From Tulasnella sp. 424 (taxonomy: Eukaryota; Basidiomycota; Agaricomycetes; Cantharellales; Tulasnellaceae): a stretch of 64,000 nucleotides of DNA. Under the pieces are notes generated by a model, which made no database searches, was not told the origin of the DNA, and saw nothing but the letters and a program-made list of their open reading frames with translations. How positions within the stretch are numbered: position 1 is the stretch's first letter; the number at the start of each line of letters is the position of its first letter. Shown piece after piece: positions 20,237 through 31,641 of the stretch. Location of the stretch: assembly GCA_019633425.1 (NCBI GenBank), contig WSUB01000088.1:111276-175275 (forward strand). The letters are read 5' to 3'. A program made the translations under genes and the position numbers.

Positions 20237-23123
20237 TCATCTAACAACCGGTCCACCCCGATATTGCTGCTGCTGCTGCTGTTGTTGCTGCCACTGACCA
20301 AGCGGCACATCGTCGCCACCGGAGCTATTCCTCCTTCTCCTCTCTCCGGGCATCGGGGGTTGGGGGCTGTGTCCTCTCCGTTGTTGCTGTGGGGCAGCAC
20401 CACCCCATTGTCCTCCTCCGTTGGCGGGTCCGCCTGCTGAACTGGGTCGACCATAGTTTGGAGGTGGTCCACCAGCATTGGCAGATGCCGACCTTCCAAC
20501 CGTCGGCCCCGGTGGTGGGCTCTTCTGTTGTTGAGGCGGGCTTCTAGATCGATTCGGCCCCGTAGTAGCGGCAGAGTATGGCGACTCCCTCGAGTTCGTG
20601 GCAGATCCTAGCCACTGTTCCGGGTTTGATGGCGGAGGCATAGCACCAGGCGGTAATGATGGCGTGTACTGCTGGTAATTGCCTGGTTGCTGTTGCGAGT
20701 AACCTTGGGTGGGAGGATATGGTTGAGGGTACGGTTGACCCCGTTGCTGAGGTGGTCCTGCTGCCGGTCCTCGTCCCATAGATGGTGGTCCCCGGCCATA
20801 CGCTCTGGCATTGCCTTGTTCCTGTTCCATGATTTGATGCTGGACGTCGTATTGCGGACCTCGAACAGGCATCTCGGCTCTCCGCGGCTGTCCACCAGGA
20901 GGAGTAATGTTCTTCACCAGTGTGCCACGCTTCTTTCCCTCCTTCTCCGCTCGCTCTCGCTGTTCCTTCTCCCTCTCCCGCTGTTCTCTTTCTAATCGCT
21001 CCCGTTCCATCCGTTCCTTCTCCTCCATCTCGGCTCTCTCCCGTTCGTGTTGATCCCTTTCGGCATTATCCTTCTCCTCTCCCGCACCCGCGCCACCTTC
21101 AGAGTTCTGGGCACCTCCACCAGCAGTCACCTGGTTATTGTTAGCCGCCGGAGGCGGGGTAACCTTGTTGATCACTCCCAAGTACCAGAACATCAGGTTG
21201 CTGATCAAAACTTGCTCGTAAAGCGGCCGTCGCGGGTTAGCGAGCTTGATGTGACTCAACCGGTATACCGCTCGCTCGACGTGGATTGGGTAACGCGAGT
21301 AATTGTTGGTCAAGTTAGGTGATGGCGGTCGCATTTGATTCTTGGACGATTTGGATGCTCCAAGCAGTGCTGCAGCGGCGGCACGCCCCTCGCCCCCGAG
21401 GAGTCCTCCCTTCGATTCTGGTTCCTCTTGCTTCTTCTTCCCGCCTCCGAAGAGCGATCCAAAGAATCCAGTATCCTTCTCCTTTTCTTTCTTCTTGTCC
21501 TTCTCGCCGCCCCACATACCCTTCAACAGACCCTTCTTCTCTTTTTCGCGTCCCTTGTCCGACTTGGCAGATTTAATCGACGGAGCAGGACTCGCGACCG
21601 AGGGGGTATAAGCCGACGGAGAGGAATCTGCTGCCCCGGTTTGCGGTGGTGCGGAGGGTGAGCGGCGGTACGGTTCAGGTGAAACGGATGAATGAGCTCC
21701 GGTTCTGCCAACGCCCACATCACTAGACGATCCAGGCGACGGAGATCGGTCCGGGCCACGCTGCTCTGGTTGGCCCGGAACTTCCAGATGACCATGCCGT
21801 TGAGGAGTGGGGTGATGGAGCTGTGGCTGGTGTTGCGGCTCTGGCTGATATTGAGGTTGCCGCTCTCCCGCTTGAGGGGGAGGAGAGACGCGCCGAACGG
21901 TCGGTTGCTGCCCGCGAGGTGGACTCAATGAACCCTCCGCGAGAGTGGTAGGGGGAGGAGAGATGGGTCGTGGTCCCGAACCTTCATGAGACTTGGATTG
22001 AGGCGCCGAAGTTGGGGCAGTGGAGTGGCTTTGACTAGACGCCAAGTCATCGTCTTCGATGGAGGATGAAGCCGAGGCCATCGAATCTCGCCGGTCACCA
22101 TAAGCGTCCAGAATGAAAGCCTCATCTGCATATGAAGTCGGTCGCTCGTTTGGTTCGTAAGCCTTGTCGAGGGAATGGCGGTGTTCGGAGGCTGACTCGT
22201 GCCCGCTATCCGAAGCAACCTCGGTCTCAACCTTAGCGCCTCCCCGCCCGCCTCTGCGGCTTGGCCCGAATCGATGCCCACCCCCATCGCCTGGTAGCCC
22301 GGTTTTGCGAATTTTGGTTCGTGCAGTTCGTCGTAGAATCTGCCCTGGCCGAGGAACAATGATTGGTTCGTCGGCTTCGTCCACTGTAGAAGGAATATCG
22401 TCCATCTGGTCGATGACTGGAGATGCCGTACATTAGCAACAAGGAGACGCCTATGGAGAAGGGGCCTGGCAACGTACACGATGGCGCAACGTTCAGACTG
22501 AGACTCCTTCGTAAGACCTTCCGTAGTTTGGAAGGGTCGTCACTCGCGGCCGCCTCTTCGGCCAACTGCTCCAACTTTTGCAGATCGCTGATGGTTAACT
22601 GGGGTCCAGCGGTTGAATAGATACTACTCCTGTTCCTCTTGACGGAGACGGGTAGCCGTTCGTCTTCAATGTGATCGTTGACGGCAGGGGTGTACTGCTT
22701 GCTCAGCAGAGACTTCTTTCGACCCAAACTGGAGGAGCTGGATAAGGAGCGGACGAGGGGAATCGAGCCATCTGGGCTTGCGGCGGTATGTTCTCTAAGG
22801 AACGCCCTGAACTCTCCCGGAGCGATTTCCGGGTGCAGATGGGCGGGTACCCAGAATAGATGGCTCGGATCGTCAGGGGCATCGTCGGCATCTTGGGAGA
22901 CCTCGGGCTCGTTTTGTGGGCGTATCCTTGCGGATGGGCGGCGCTGTGGTGGACCATTGTAGTTGTCCCAGTATCCTCCTGCCGATGCTGAGCCCCCTGG
23001 ACCGTTGGGAGGTAAATCTGGGTCGAGTGGGATGGAGCCGGGACCAGCTTGCCCTGAGCGACGACGGATGTCTCTGAGGGATGCTACCTCCCGTTCGATT
23101 TCTTGAGCTGATGGAGCCTGCAT
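20237..23123 (-). CDS. Zds1-like protein (PP2A-Cdc55 regulator family)
   Basis: Exon 1 is 23123-22478 and exon 2 is 22416-20237, joined over a 61-nt intron (GTACGT...CTCCAG) to give 941 aa. The N-terminus has SAQEIEREVASLRDIRRRSG and a LFWVPAHLHPEIAPGEFRAF motif typical of fungal Zds proteins. Long low-complexity Ser/Pro/Gln and Lys/Glu-rich stretches follow. The motif RYPIHVERAVYRLSHIKLA with EQVLISNLMFWYLGVIN (residues about 587-632) matches the Zds C-terminal domain, which in yeast Zds1/Zds2 binds the PP2A subunit Cdc55 and acts in mitotic exit and polarity. A further Pro/Gln-rich tail ends in polyglutamine. Single copy here; its 3' flank was duplicated into the neighbouring array. Confidence 0.8.
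20265..20290. repeat. CTG/GTT trinucleotide repeat (polyGln codons)
   Basis: A run of CTG and GTT units on the plus strand encodes the glutamine run close to the C-terminus of the Zds1-like protein (CAG/CAA on the coding strand). Confidence 0.85.
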
Positions 23124-24373
23124 GTATGTCTAGTAGTGATGGTGGTAAAAGGGCATCCAAGGGGTTGGGAGAAAACGGCGATGGAGTGACGGGGCTGGGC
23201 TGGGCTAGGCTAGGCAGTTCGATGGTCGGGAGACCCAAGGAGTCAATTTACGAGATCTGCTGGACGACGAGGAGGAAGGTCGATTCAGTGTATGATGCTT
23301 ACAGAGTGAAAGACGAAGCCCAGGAGATGGTTATGGTACTTGAGGAGAAGTGGTGGGTGGTTGGAGGGACTTGGGTGGGATGAGTTTGAGTTGTTGGTAG
23401 GGGTTCGGTTTCTTTCTGGACCACAATCCACTTCCCCCGCCGACATATCCGCTTCCCCTTATGGCCTCCCCGTTTTCCAATCAACCACTGCCCGAATCCG
23501 CTCAGCGCACTATATGTATCAGCACAGACCTACAGCGCTCAACTACGCTCGCACAGTGTTGGAAAACTTTTGAGCCAACGCTGTCTATGTTTAGCGTGTC
23601 GCGTGGGTTTTGTGCGCCGAGCGCGGAATGATCCCCGTCAGCGTCAGCGTGCCGCGTTGCAAGGCACCCCCAAGAGGTAAAATCTCGAATCAGCCACAAA
23701 GAAATTGCGCAAGGCGGCATAACCTGGGCGCTTTAAGAAGCACCAAGACTACTTGAACCAGACCGTGGAGACCTCCTGAGCCGGCGCACTCGACATACCC
23801 AGGCTTAAACCTTCTGTCGGATTTCGCAAAAGCTAAATTATATATCTACGTTCGTTCAGCGCCAAGGACGGCGACCTTAAGTTCTGCATCTCGGCGTTTC
23901 TCGCCATGTGGCTTCTTCACATTTTCTGTGGAGACGGAGCGCCAGGCTCGGAGGCCGAATCCCGATCGCAGCCAATAGTTATTCGGACGGCAGGTATGTC
24001 TCTCATTTAGCGCAGGAACGTCCGACTGATACCTACCATCATGATTTCAGGTTCACTGGTGGTTGTGTTTGCTTTCAAATGAGGTCAATTCGCTCGCTCA
24101 CTCTAGCGAAGAGGTAATCTTTGCGTAGAACATCCGCAGCATATAAGCCTGTATATGGCTACTCTCAGGGTTTCAAGTTTTGCACAGCAAGGACAATCCT
24201 AATCTCCCTTCGACTCCGAGCCACCGACCTTGCCCGCGGGCGCTTCACCACATCAAGTCTAATCGATATTTCCTTCATATTTCCGGTGACGGGATCGGAG
24301 GTACACCATAATGAATAATCACAAAAACCCTTTCGATGAACGGAAATTTCACCTGGGGAGGAGGATCCGCACG
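23124..24373. other. Long intergenic region between divergent genes
   Basis: About 1.25 kb between the Zds1-like gene (minus) and the first F-box type A gene (plus). The part next to Zds1 has pyrimidine-rich stretches (CCACTTCCCCCGCC near 23430) suited to a promoter or 5' UTR. Short ORFs show no conserved pattern and I see no gene. Confidence 0.5.
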
Positions 24374-25566
24374 ATGGCACCGGATACCGTGCTGCCACTG
24401 CCTCCCGTCGTAAATGATTGCGAGGTTCGGAAGCTCTACTATTCCATCCTATCATCATAGCTAGGAAATCACGCAAGTGTGCTAATATAGCCTCCTTCGT
24501 ACTGCAGAATCCGTTCAACTTGCTCCCGAGCGAGCTCGTTTCGGCAATCCTCTTCCAAGTCTTTGCGGCGTGCCGTTCCTCTCAGGAGCAGCACCGAGCC
24601 CCGGCTCGCTTGGCTCGAATCTGCCGCAGATTTCGAGACATCGTTTACGAATCCCCGGGGTTATGGACGACCGTGGTGATCGACTTCGGCTTGGATTCGA
24701 GTCACCTCCCGGTCTATCTCACCCGCTCGGGGGAGATGCCACTTCACATAGAGACCCGTCTCCCAAGCGGATTCTTTAACAGAGAGGAGATCAAAAAGCC
24801 AATCGCTCCCGTTCTAGCCCAAAGCCATAGATGGAAATCTCTCACCGCCATCGGCGACTTCTTTCTAAACGGGTCCTTGCTCATAGCCGTGGTACCTCCC
24901 AGTCTTCCCATGCCCCAACTCTCACGACTGTCTCTGTCTCTCCCCTACCCCTCAAGCAGATACGCGACCATGTGCAACGTTCATCCATATCCCGGCTTAC
25001 GGGCACTGGACATTTCCGACTTCTACATACATCCCCAATGCGTTTTTGTAACATCACTTCAAGAACTGACTTTGAAGATCGACATAACAAACCCCGATAT
25101 CTGGAGAAGTTTAACCACTCTTCTCCATTCGAACCCGGCTCTCTGCAAGCTCCGACTGATCATCAAGGCTGAATCGACCTGGAATCTCCTTGCGCCGTTC
25201 GATTCGTACCCTATCGTGGAGCTTCCGCATCTCCTCGACCTCACCATAGAACATTCGGGTTTTGTTCCTATCCGCTATGTACTCGAAAAACTCCAAACAC
25301 CGCAGATTTCCGACCTCCACCTCCGGTCTAACGACCGACACGCTGAAATGCGCGAGTCGACGAATATGGATGGGGTATTAACCACTTGCCTCCGAAGGTT
25401 TGGGGCCTTGAAACAAATAGTGCTGACAGGGCTGCCACTGGCGGAGTGCGCCTTGGTCAAGCGAGATTGCCGACAGCTCGGGATGTCGGAGATGAATTCT
25501 TTGGGCGGGGATCTGACAGTCCGGATTAATGATGAAGTGTGGTTATTAAAGGGATTTAGATCGTAA
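24374..25566 (+). CDS. F-box protein, type A1
   Basis: The start ATG at 24374 opens exon 1 (24374-24424, MAPDTVLPLPPVVNDCE). An 83-nt intron (GTTCGG...CTGCAG) leads to exon 2 (24508-25566); total 369 aa. The F-box-like segment is NPFNLLPSELVSAILFQVF, with HRAPARLARICRRFRDIVYE and PGLWTTVVI after it. Weak leucine-rich repeats follow (LRALDISDFYI, LQELTLKIDI, LLDLTIEH). The GTTCGx donor and the upstream short exon are shared with the two relatives at 26086 and 28007. Likely SCF adaptor by family; substrate unknown. Confidence 0.75.
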
Positions 25567-26085
25567 AGCTGCCGCACTGTAGCCTTCTCTCGAATACAAC
25601 TCCCTGGGAGGGGCGCCGGGCTACGTTTTGTCGTGTATTTGCATTTAGCTTGATGTATGCTTGGTATTTATGTACAGTATGTTTCAGACATAACCTGGTT
25701 GTGGGTATCCATCTGTACGCAGGATTTCCCTACTCGTTCGACAGACTGCGCAATCTAAACCTCCCTTCAGCTGTTGAGTTGACCTCACACGAGTGATGGT
25801 TCCATGCGGTCGGTTGTTTGTTGCTTCTGGAGGACCTTCCGGCTCGCGCCACCGTTGTTCCTTCAACCGCCGCTCGGCTTTTCACTTTGTTCTCGCCTGT
25901 GACGCTCCTCACAACACAGACGTTCGCGACTCCACGAAATCAAATATTATCTTCGTGGGTCTGTCTAATGGGTTTCCTTTAATGCATCGCACCCCCACTG
26001 ACTTAAATTCAGTGTCTCGTTCCAGTATACTGCCACTGCGCGCGTTGTAACACCGGTCTAACGACCTGACCTCCAAAGAGACTCA
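25567..26085. other. Intergenic spacer
   Basis: 3' flank of F-box A1 and promoter of the next family member; the region near 25660-26050 resembles 27600-27990. No gene seen. Confidence 0.4.
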
Positions 26086-27288
26086 ATGAAAACACCAACT
26101 AAAAGTGATTCTCTTCTTAAGCAGTTAGCTAATGATTTGACCCAGGGAACGTTTCCAAGTCGATATCAATCTCGAGGTTCGGCTGGCCGGGTTCGTCCAC
26201 CTAACGAAAGCGACACTCCTCCAGAGACTGACGCATTTCTGTCACCTATAGAATATGTTCTCACATCTCCCAAACGAGATCCTTACGATCATTTTCCACT
26301 ATTTCGTGTTCAACCGGGCCGTTCCGCTCGAGGACCACCGCGCGCCGGCGCTCCTCATCCCTATATGTCGCCGATTCAGAGACATCGTCTACGGCTCCCC
26401 AGACCTATGGACGACGGTGGTGATCTCCCACAGGGGGGGCTCCCGCCATCTCCCTGATTACTTGGCTCGTTCCCGTGGGGTGCCCATCGATGTCACGATG
26501 TATCCGTTGGATGAGCAGTACACAAGCACATTCCTGCGGCGAGTAGCTCCCATTCTTGTGCAGTCACACCGGTGGAGAACGGTTGTGATTGGAATGCGAC
26601 AAGCTTGGCGTGCTCTGCAGCCCCTCCTCCCAACACTCGATAACGCCCCCATACTCTCTAGCCTTTCCATACGCCAAACCGAAGGTCCTTTCAATCCCCC
26701 AGTCAATGGTCTCGAATACGCGATCCCCGACTATCCAAACCTTCGTGTTCTCGACATCAAAACAATCGACGTTGACTTTAATGCCATTACCGCCACAAAT
26801 CTCCAAGAACTCCACGCGGAAGTCGACCTGTCAAATGACCAGGCTTCAAAGCCTTCTCTATTTTCCTCAATCGCAACGTCTCGCTACTCCAAGTTCAACT
26901 AAATATACGACAGTCGGGAGCGCCGCAGGAGGCGTCCTCTCCCAAACCCTTGACGGCAATCTCTCTCCCTGTGTTAACAGTTTTCAAAGCAATGATTCCC
27001 TCCAAGGTCGCTATTAACGCATTCTTACACACTCTCGACACCCCAAAACTCAGTCAATTGTCAATACGGCCCCCGGCCTCAGCACTTCTCTCCAACTTGA
27101 AAGCTAATTTCACCGAGTTTATTGCGATATGCGTCAGGAAGTTCGAATTGCTGGCGGAGATTAAACTGGAAAGATTTAGTAGAGAAAGCTATGGGGTTGT
27201 TGAAGAAGATTTCAAAAACCTTGGGCTTCACAAGATGGGCATCGATGTCTGGGTTGGTCGGAGGCGTTTGAAGCAAACCATAGAATAA
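26086..27288 (+). pseudogene. F-box type A2 with frameshift
   Basis: Exon 1 is 26086-26190 and the intron is 26191-26251 (GTTCGT...TATAG). Exon 2 starts at 26252 with NMFSHLPNEILTIIFHYFV, HRAPALLIPICRRFRDIVYG and PDLWTTVVIS. Compared with the paralog at 28007, one base is missing near 26850, where the paralog reads NDHAYHAFS. The frame then stops at 26902. Downstream sequence continues the homology in the +1 frame to 27288 (LTAISLPVLTVFKAMIPSK, MGIDVWVGRRRLK). A single indel in an otherwise clean gene could be a real recent loss or a sequence error. Confidence 0.75.
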
Positions 27289-28006
27289 CGAGGTATGCCA
27301 TCCTGCAAGTCGCCGCTCGACTACTGAACACTGAGACTGATTTTGACAGAGCGTAGATCAATGTAAGATACTCGAAACAAGTGGACTAAAACCCAACTTG
27401 CTACTGCGATTACGACGTCGACATGTAAAGATTAGAGGTGTGGGCACTCTGCGGTGCATTTTGTATCGGTGGTGAAGTAGGGGGCTTTGAAGGACTGTAG
27501 ATCGTAAAGTAGCTGCGTTGCAGTGTCGTTTCGAACTCGTATCCGACAGCTCAAGAGGGGAGCCTGAAGGACTTCTCGCAATCTCGTCTTAATCCCGGCC
27601 ACCTGTGCCCGCATTTAGCCTAGTGTATGCCTGATATATACGGGAATGTATGTTTCTGACATCGCCTTATTGTGACTATTTGGCCGTGCCCAGAATTTCC
27701 CGACTTGCCCACCGGTGTGTGCAATCTTGACTTCAAGTCGGCATGCCTCGCTGCGGTCGGTTGTTTGTTTGCTTCCTGTGGACCCTGGCGAGCGTTCGGC
27801 GCACTCACGTCACCGTCGTCCTTCGCTCCTCACTTTCCCACTTCGGACGCTCGCGGCCCCCCAAAGTTCACCTTTGTCATCATCGGTATGGTTGATAGGA
27901 TCCCTTTGAGGCATCGCACCATCACTGACCTGAACTTAGTGCCGGGCCTCGCTGTCGGCGACTGCGTTAAAACACCGGTCTGAGAGCCAGAGCTGCAAAG
28001 AACGTC
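27289..28006. other. Intergenic spacer
   Basis: Duplicated spacer of the F-box A family, containing probable 3' end and promoter sequence. ORFs of 60-103 codons here are not conserved. No gene seen. Confidence 0.4.
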
Positions 28007-29256
28007 ATGGAAAGATTAAATGCCGATGATTCTGGCCTTAAACAGTCTGATTATGCGACCCAAGGAACATGTTCAGGTCAATCCCAGAACCCAGCTGACC
28101 AGGTTCGTCCAGGGAAACGACATTCCTCCAGAGGCTGACACACTTCTATCACCCATAGGACCTGTTTTCGCGTCTCCCAAACGAGATCCTTGAAACCATT
28201 TTCTACCCTTTCGTGACCAGCTGGACCGTTCCACTCTGGAACCACCGCGCGCCAACGCTTCTCATCCCTGTATGTCGCCGGTTCAGAGACATTGTTTACG
28301 GCTCTCCAAAGCTTTGGACGATGGTAACGATCTCGGAAAGGGGAGGCTTCCGCCATCTCCCTGATTACTTGGCTCGTTCCGCTGGGATGCCCATCGATGT
28401 TACGATGTACCCTTTGGATGACCAGTACACAAACACATTCCTGCGACGAGCAGCTCCCATACTCGCCGAGTCTCACCGGTGGAGAGTGGTTGAGTTTGGG
28501 ATGCTGCAAGCCTGGCGTACTCCGAAGGCCCTACTCCCAGCACTCGACAATGCCCCCATACTCTCCAGCCTTTCCATACGGCAAACTGGGGGGTCTTTCA
28601 ATCACCCAGTTGATGGCCTCAAGTACGTTATCCCCGAATATCCAAACCTTCGTTCCCTCGACATCATAACAATCGACGTCGACTTTAATGCCATTGCCGC
28701 CACGAATCTCCTCGAACTCTGCGCAAAGGTCAACCTGACAAACGACCACGCATATCACGCCTTCTCCGTGTTCATCAATCGCAATGTCTCACTACTACAA
28801 GTCCAACTAGATATGCGGCTGTGGGAAGAGCAGGATGAGACGTCCTCTCCCAAACCCTTGACGGCAATCTCCCTCCCTGCGTTGACTGTTTTCAAAGCGA
28901 ACATTCCATCCCAAATCGCTATGAATGCGTTCATTCACATCCTCGATACCCCAAAACTCGTCCAACTGTCAATACGACCCCCCGACGCAGAATTCCACCC
29001 TAAAGCAGATTTGACAGAATTTATACCAACATGTGTCAAGAAGTTCGAAGCCCTCAAGGAGATAAAACTGGACCGATTTAGTAGCGAAAGCTATCAGGTC
29101 GTCGAAGAAGATTTCAAAACGTTCGGGCTTCGCGACATGGACATTAACGTCTGGGTTGATCGGGAGAATTTAATGAAGCGACAGGATAGCGAGGTATGCA
29201 TCCTGCTAGTCACCGCTGCTGCTTACTGTACACTGAGACTGGTTTCGGAAGGATAA
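28007..29256 (+). CDS. F-box protein, type A3
   Basis: Exon 1 is 28007-28102 (start MERLNADDSGLKQSDY), the intron 28103-28158 (GTTCGT...CATAG) and exon 2 28159-29256; 397 aa. The F-box region begins DLFSRLPNEILETIFYPFV, followed by HRAPTLLIPVCRRFRDIVYG and PKLWTMVTI. Leucine-rich segments include APILSSLSIRQT, PNLRSLDIITIDVDF and PKLVQLSIRPP; the end has DINVWVDRENL. After KRQDSE at 29190 a good donor (GTATGC) is read through in this model. Splicing to the AG near 29264 would give a different C-terminus. Likely SCF adaptor by family. Confidence 0.75.
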
Positions 29257-29639
29257 TCTTACAGAGCATAGATTGGAATAGGGTGCTTGAAACCGGTAGA
29301 CCAGGGCCCAGTCGCGAATCTCGTCGCCTCGAGTGGCGGTTACACGGTACCGATCCTCAATACATAGCTTTCGTCTGCGTCAGAAAATTTCTGATTGAAA
29401 GAAGCTATATGTTCATATATTTACTATTTATGTATTCGGAAAAGCCATGATTCTTGATAGCTACATCATTTGGTGCGCACATTCAGGAATGCGGTGGCTG
29501 TGTGAACCTGGTTCAGGCCCGATTACAATATCGACGAAACCGCCAATCCCTTCTGTCACGATACGCGTTCGCCCCTGCACGCCTCTCCTCTCTCGCCGGT
29601 TAAACACGACCACATTTTACACTCTCTTACGGCATTGCG
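29257..29639. promoter_or_regulatory. Spacer with first type B promoter block
   Basis: 29479-29600 carries the block found upstream of all seven type B F-box genes: GGTGGCTGTG, then a segment like TCGATTTCAATATCGACGA, then CACGCCTCTCCTCTC. Such conservation in spacers suggests shared regulation or recent duplication. Confidence 0.5.
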
Positions 29640-31361
29640 ATGAACGACTCTACACCTGAAAAACAGCCTCGACGCGTTCCCAATCCCCCCAATGCCGAGA
29701 AGTAAGTCGGGCGCACCAACTCGCCGTGACAGCTAATAACTCTAGACTTCACAAGGAAGGGAAACCTACTATCAGTTAATTTGGCTGAGCTATCTGCATA
29801 TAACCCTCGGTACACTCATCCACATTCCGCACTGAAAGAGCACCTTCCTACCATCCACCGCATTCCTGACGAAATCCTCCTGCACATCATCCACATCTAC
29901 GTCAAGGGTAGCTCCTTTCCGGTGCGGGATCTCAGCGCTCTGACTCTTGTTTGTCAGCGCTGGCGTGCTTTCGTGGAGGATGCTAGCTCCTTGTGGGGTA
30001 GGATTGATGCCTCCGAAGGACTGGCGGCAGTGCGGAAGGGGTTACGGATGGCTAAATCTGCCGCGCTATATATCAAATATATTCAAAGGCGGTCCAAAAC
30101 AGACCAATTTGCATTCTTCAAAGCGATTGGAGAAAGGGTTAGCCAGTGGAGATCGTTGGTTGTCAATGCAAGGCAGGGCGAGCACTGTTCCGCCATTCTC
30201 AAAACCGCAATCCCGCCGAGGCTCGAGAAACTTCACTTATCAGGAAATTCCAATTTATGGGGGAGGAGTCCTGGTAAACCTCTTACCTTGTTCGGAGGGG
30301 CAGCAGCGCCACCCGGCTTAAAGGATGTCCACCTAGAGGATATCCCCATTGCCGTGGCTCCGCTCAAGTTAGCTTGTCTGACATCGTTGCACTTGGAGGG
30401 CATTTACGATCTATCCATGTCAGAGCTCCTCCGAATCCTCAGCGATTCCCCCGCTCTCGAGACTCTTACCTTAAGTTTGGAGTACATGGAGGATCCGGTC
30501 CCCATTAGGGGTCTTAACGTACCCCCTGGCTGGACCATTCAACTCCCTTCTCTCTCTCGCCTTTCCCTTATGGATCTTTCAGTCGCCTTAACCCATTTCT
30601 TCCTCTCCGCACTTGCGGCCCCTCACCTCCAGAAGTTGCACGTTGAATGCGATATGGAAGGAATCCGAGCATCCCAACTACTAAACGACAACCTAATCCA
30701 TCTAGTTCCCACTTTTACATCCCTCATTTCCACCGCAAGCGAAATAAAAGTCACAATCGCGATGGAGTCTGGGTACAAATTTCTCGCGGGCGGTCTCGAG
30801 ATCGACATGGACCTGGTCGACGATACTCTCCTTCACTTTCAAGACAGCTTTGAGTGGTTATCCAATCACTTGGGACGATACTTAAGCAATCTTCCAATTC
30901 ACTTGTGCATCAATAACTCCAATTCCAACATTGCATATTTGGAATGGTTGACTTCTAGGGCTGTGGTGACGGAGTTGACACTCTGGTCGAACCCCGCACG
31001 GGACCTTAATCCGGGTATTGAGGGAATCATTTCACTCCTCTCCAATCCTATCCCTTCATCACCTACCTCCTGGTATCTGCCTTATCTAGAAGTTTTTGTC
31101 ACAGATTTGGTCGGGGCAAGCGATAGTCCCGAGATTGTGCAGATGATTAGGCAGAGGCATACCACCAATCGCGAACAAGGAGAGGGAGGAATGGGAGTTC
31201 CGAAAAGATTCACAGATATTCGTTTATCGTGTGGAAGGCTCTTCACCCCGAGGTCTTTGAGCCCTAATGTCGAGTTCCTCAAGGCTGTCGACACTGCGGG
31301 AGAAGGTTCAGAGGTGTTCTGGGAGGGTAAAAAGTGGGTGGGCACGGGTCTCGAAGAATAG
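29640..31361 (+). CDS. F-box/LRR protein, type B1 (copy 1)
   Basis: Exon 1 is 29640-29701 (MNDSTPEKQPRRVPN), followed by a 54-nt GTAAGT intron and exon 2 29756-31361; 555 aa. The F-box-like region at residues about 48-95 has HRIPDEILLHIIHIYV, LSALTLVCQRWRAFVED and LWGRIDAS. The body is a chain of leucine-rich segments (LEKLHLSGNSNLWG, LKDVHLEDIPI, LTSLHLEGIYDL, LETLTLSLEYM, LSRLSLMDLSV). The C-terminus ends in a strongly conserved block (RFTDIRLSCG, VEFLKAVDTAGEG, VFWEGKKW). First of a seven-gene tandem array. Probable SCF substrate adaptor by family; substrate unknown. Confidence 0.85.
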
Positions 31362-31641
31362 AACAGAATGTGATAGACCTATACAGTAATGGAACTTATA
31401 TGTTCACTTGGTTCCTATATATGTGCGTGGAAAGGTCGTGGTTCGTTTATATCCAACATCGTTTCAACTCAGATTCCGGAACACGGTCGCTGTGCGTACC
31501 TGGCTTAGCCTCGATTTCAATATCGACGAAACCATCTTTCACCAGTCCTTCAACCACCATACGCGGCCGCATCCGCACGTCTCTCCTCTCGCGTTACTTA
31601 CATAGACACTACCACATTTACACTCTCTTTACCGCATTGCG

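Noticed and set aside
20265..20290. Trinucleotide repeat as a regulatory array
   Set aside because: It is simply the glutamine codons of the Zds1-like C-terminus.
20044..23383. Several 60-180-codon ORFs overlapping the Zds1-like gene
   Set aside because: Shadow frames of a low-complexity, GC-rich coding region; no recognisable domain.
23600..24120. Possible tRNA or small RNA in the long gap
   Set aside because: No cloverleaf or A/B box pair could be found by eye.
24881..25577. Minus-strand ORFs opposite F-box A1
   Set aside because: Antisense to a clear F-box gene and not conserved in its paralogs.
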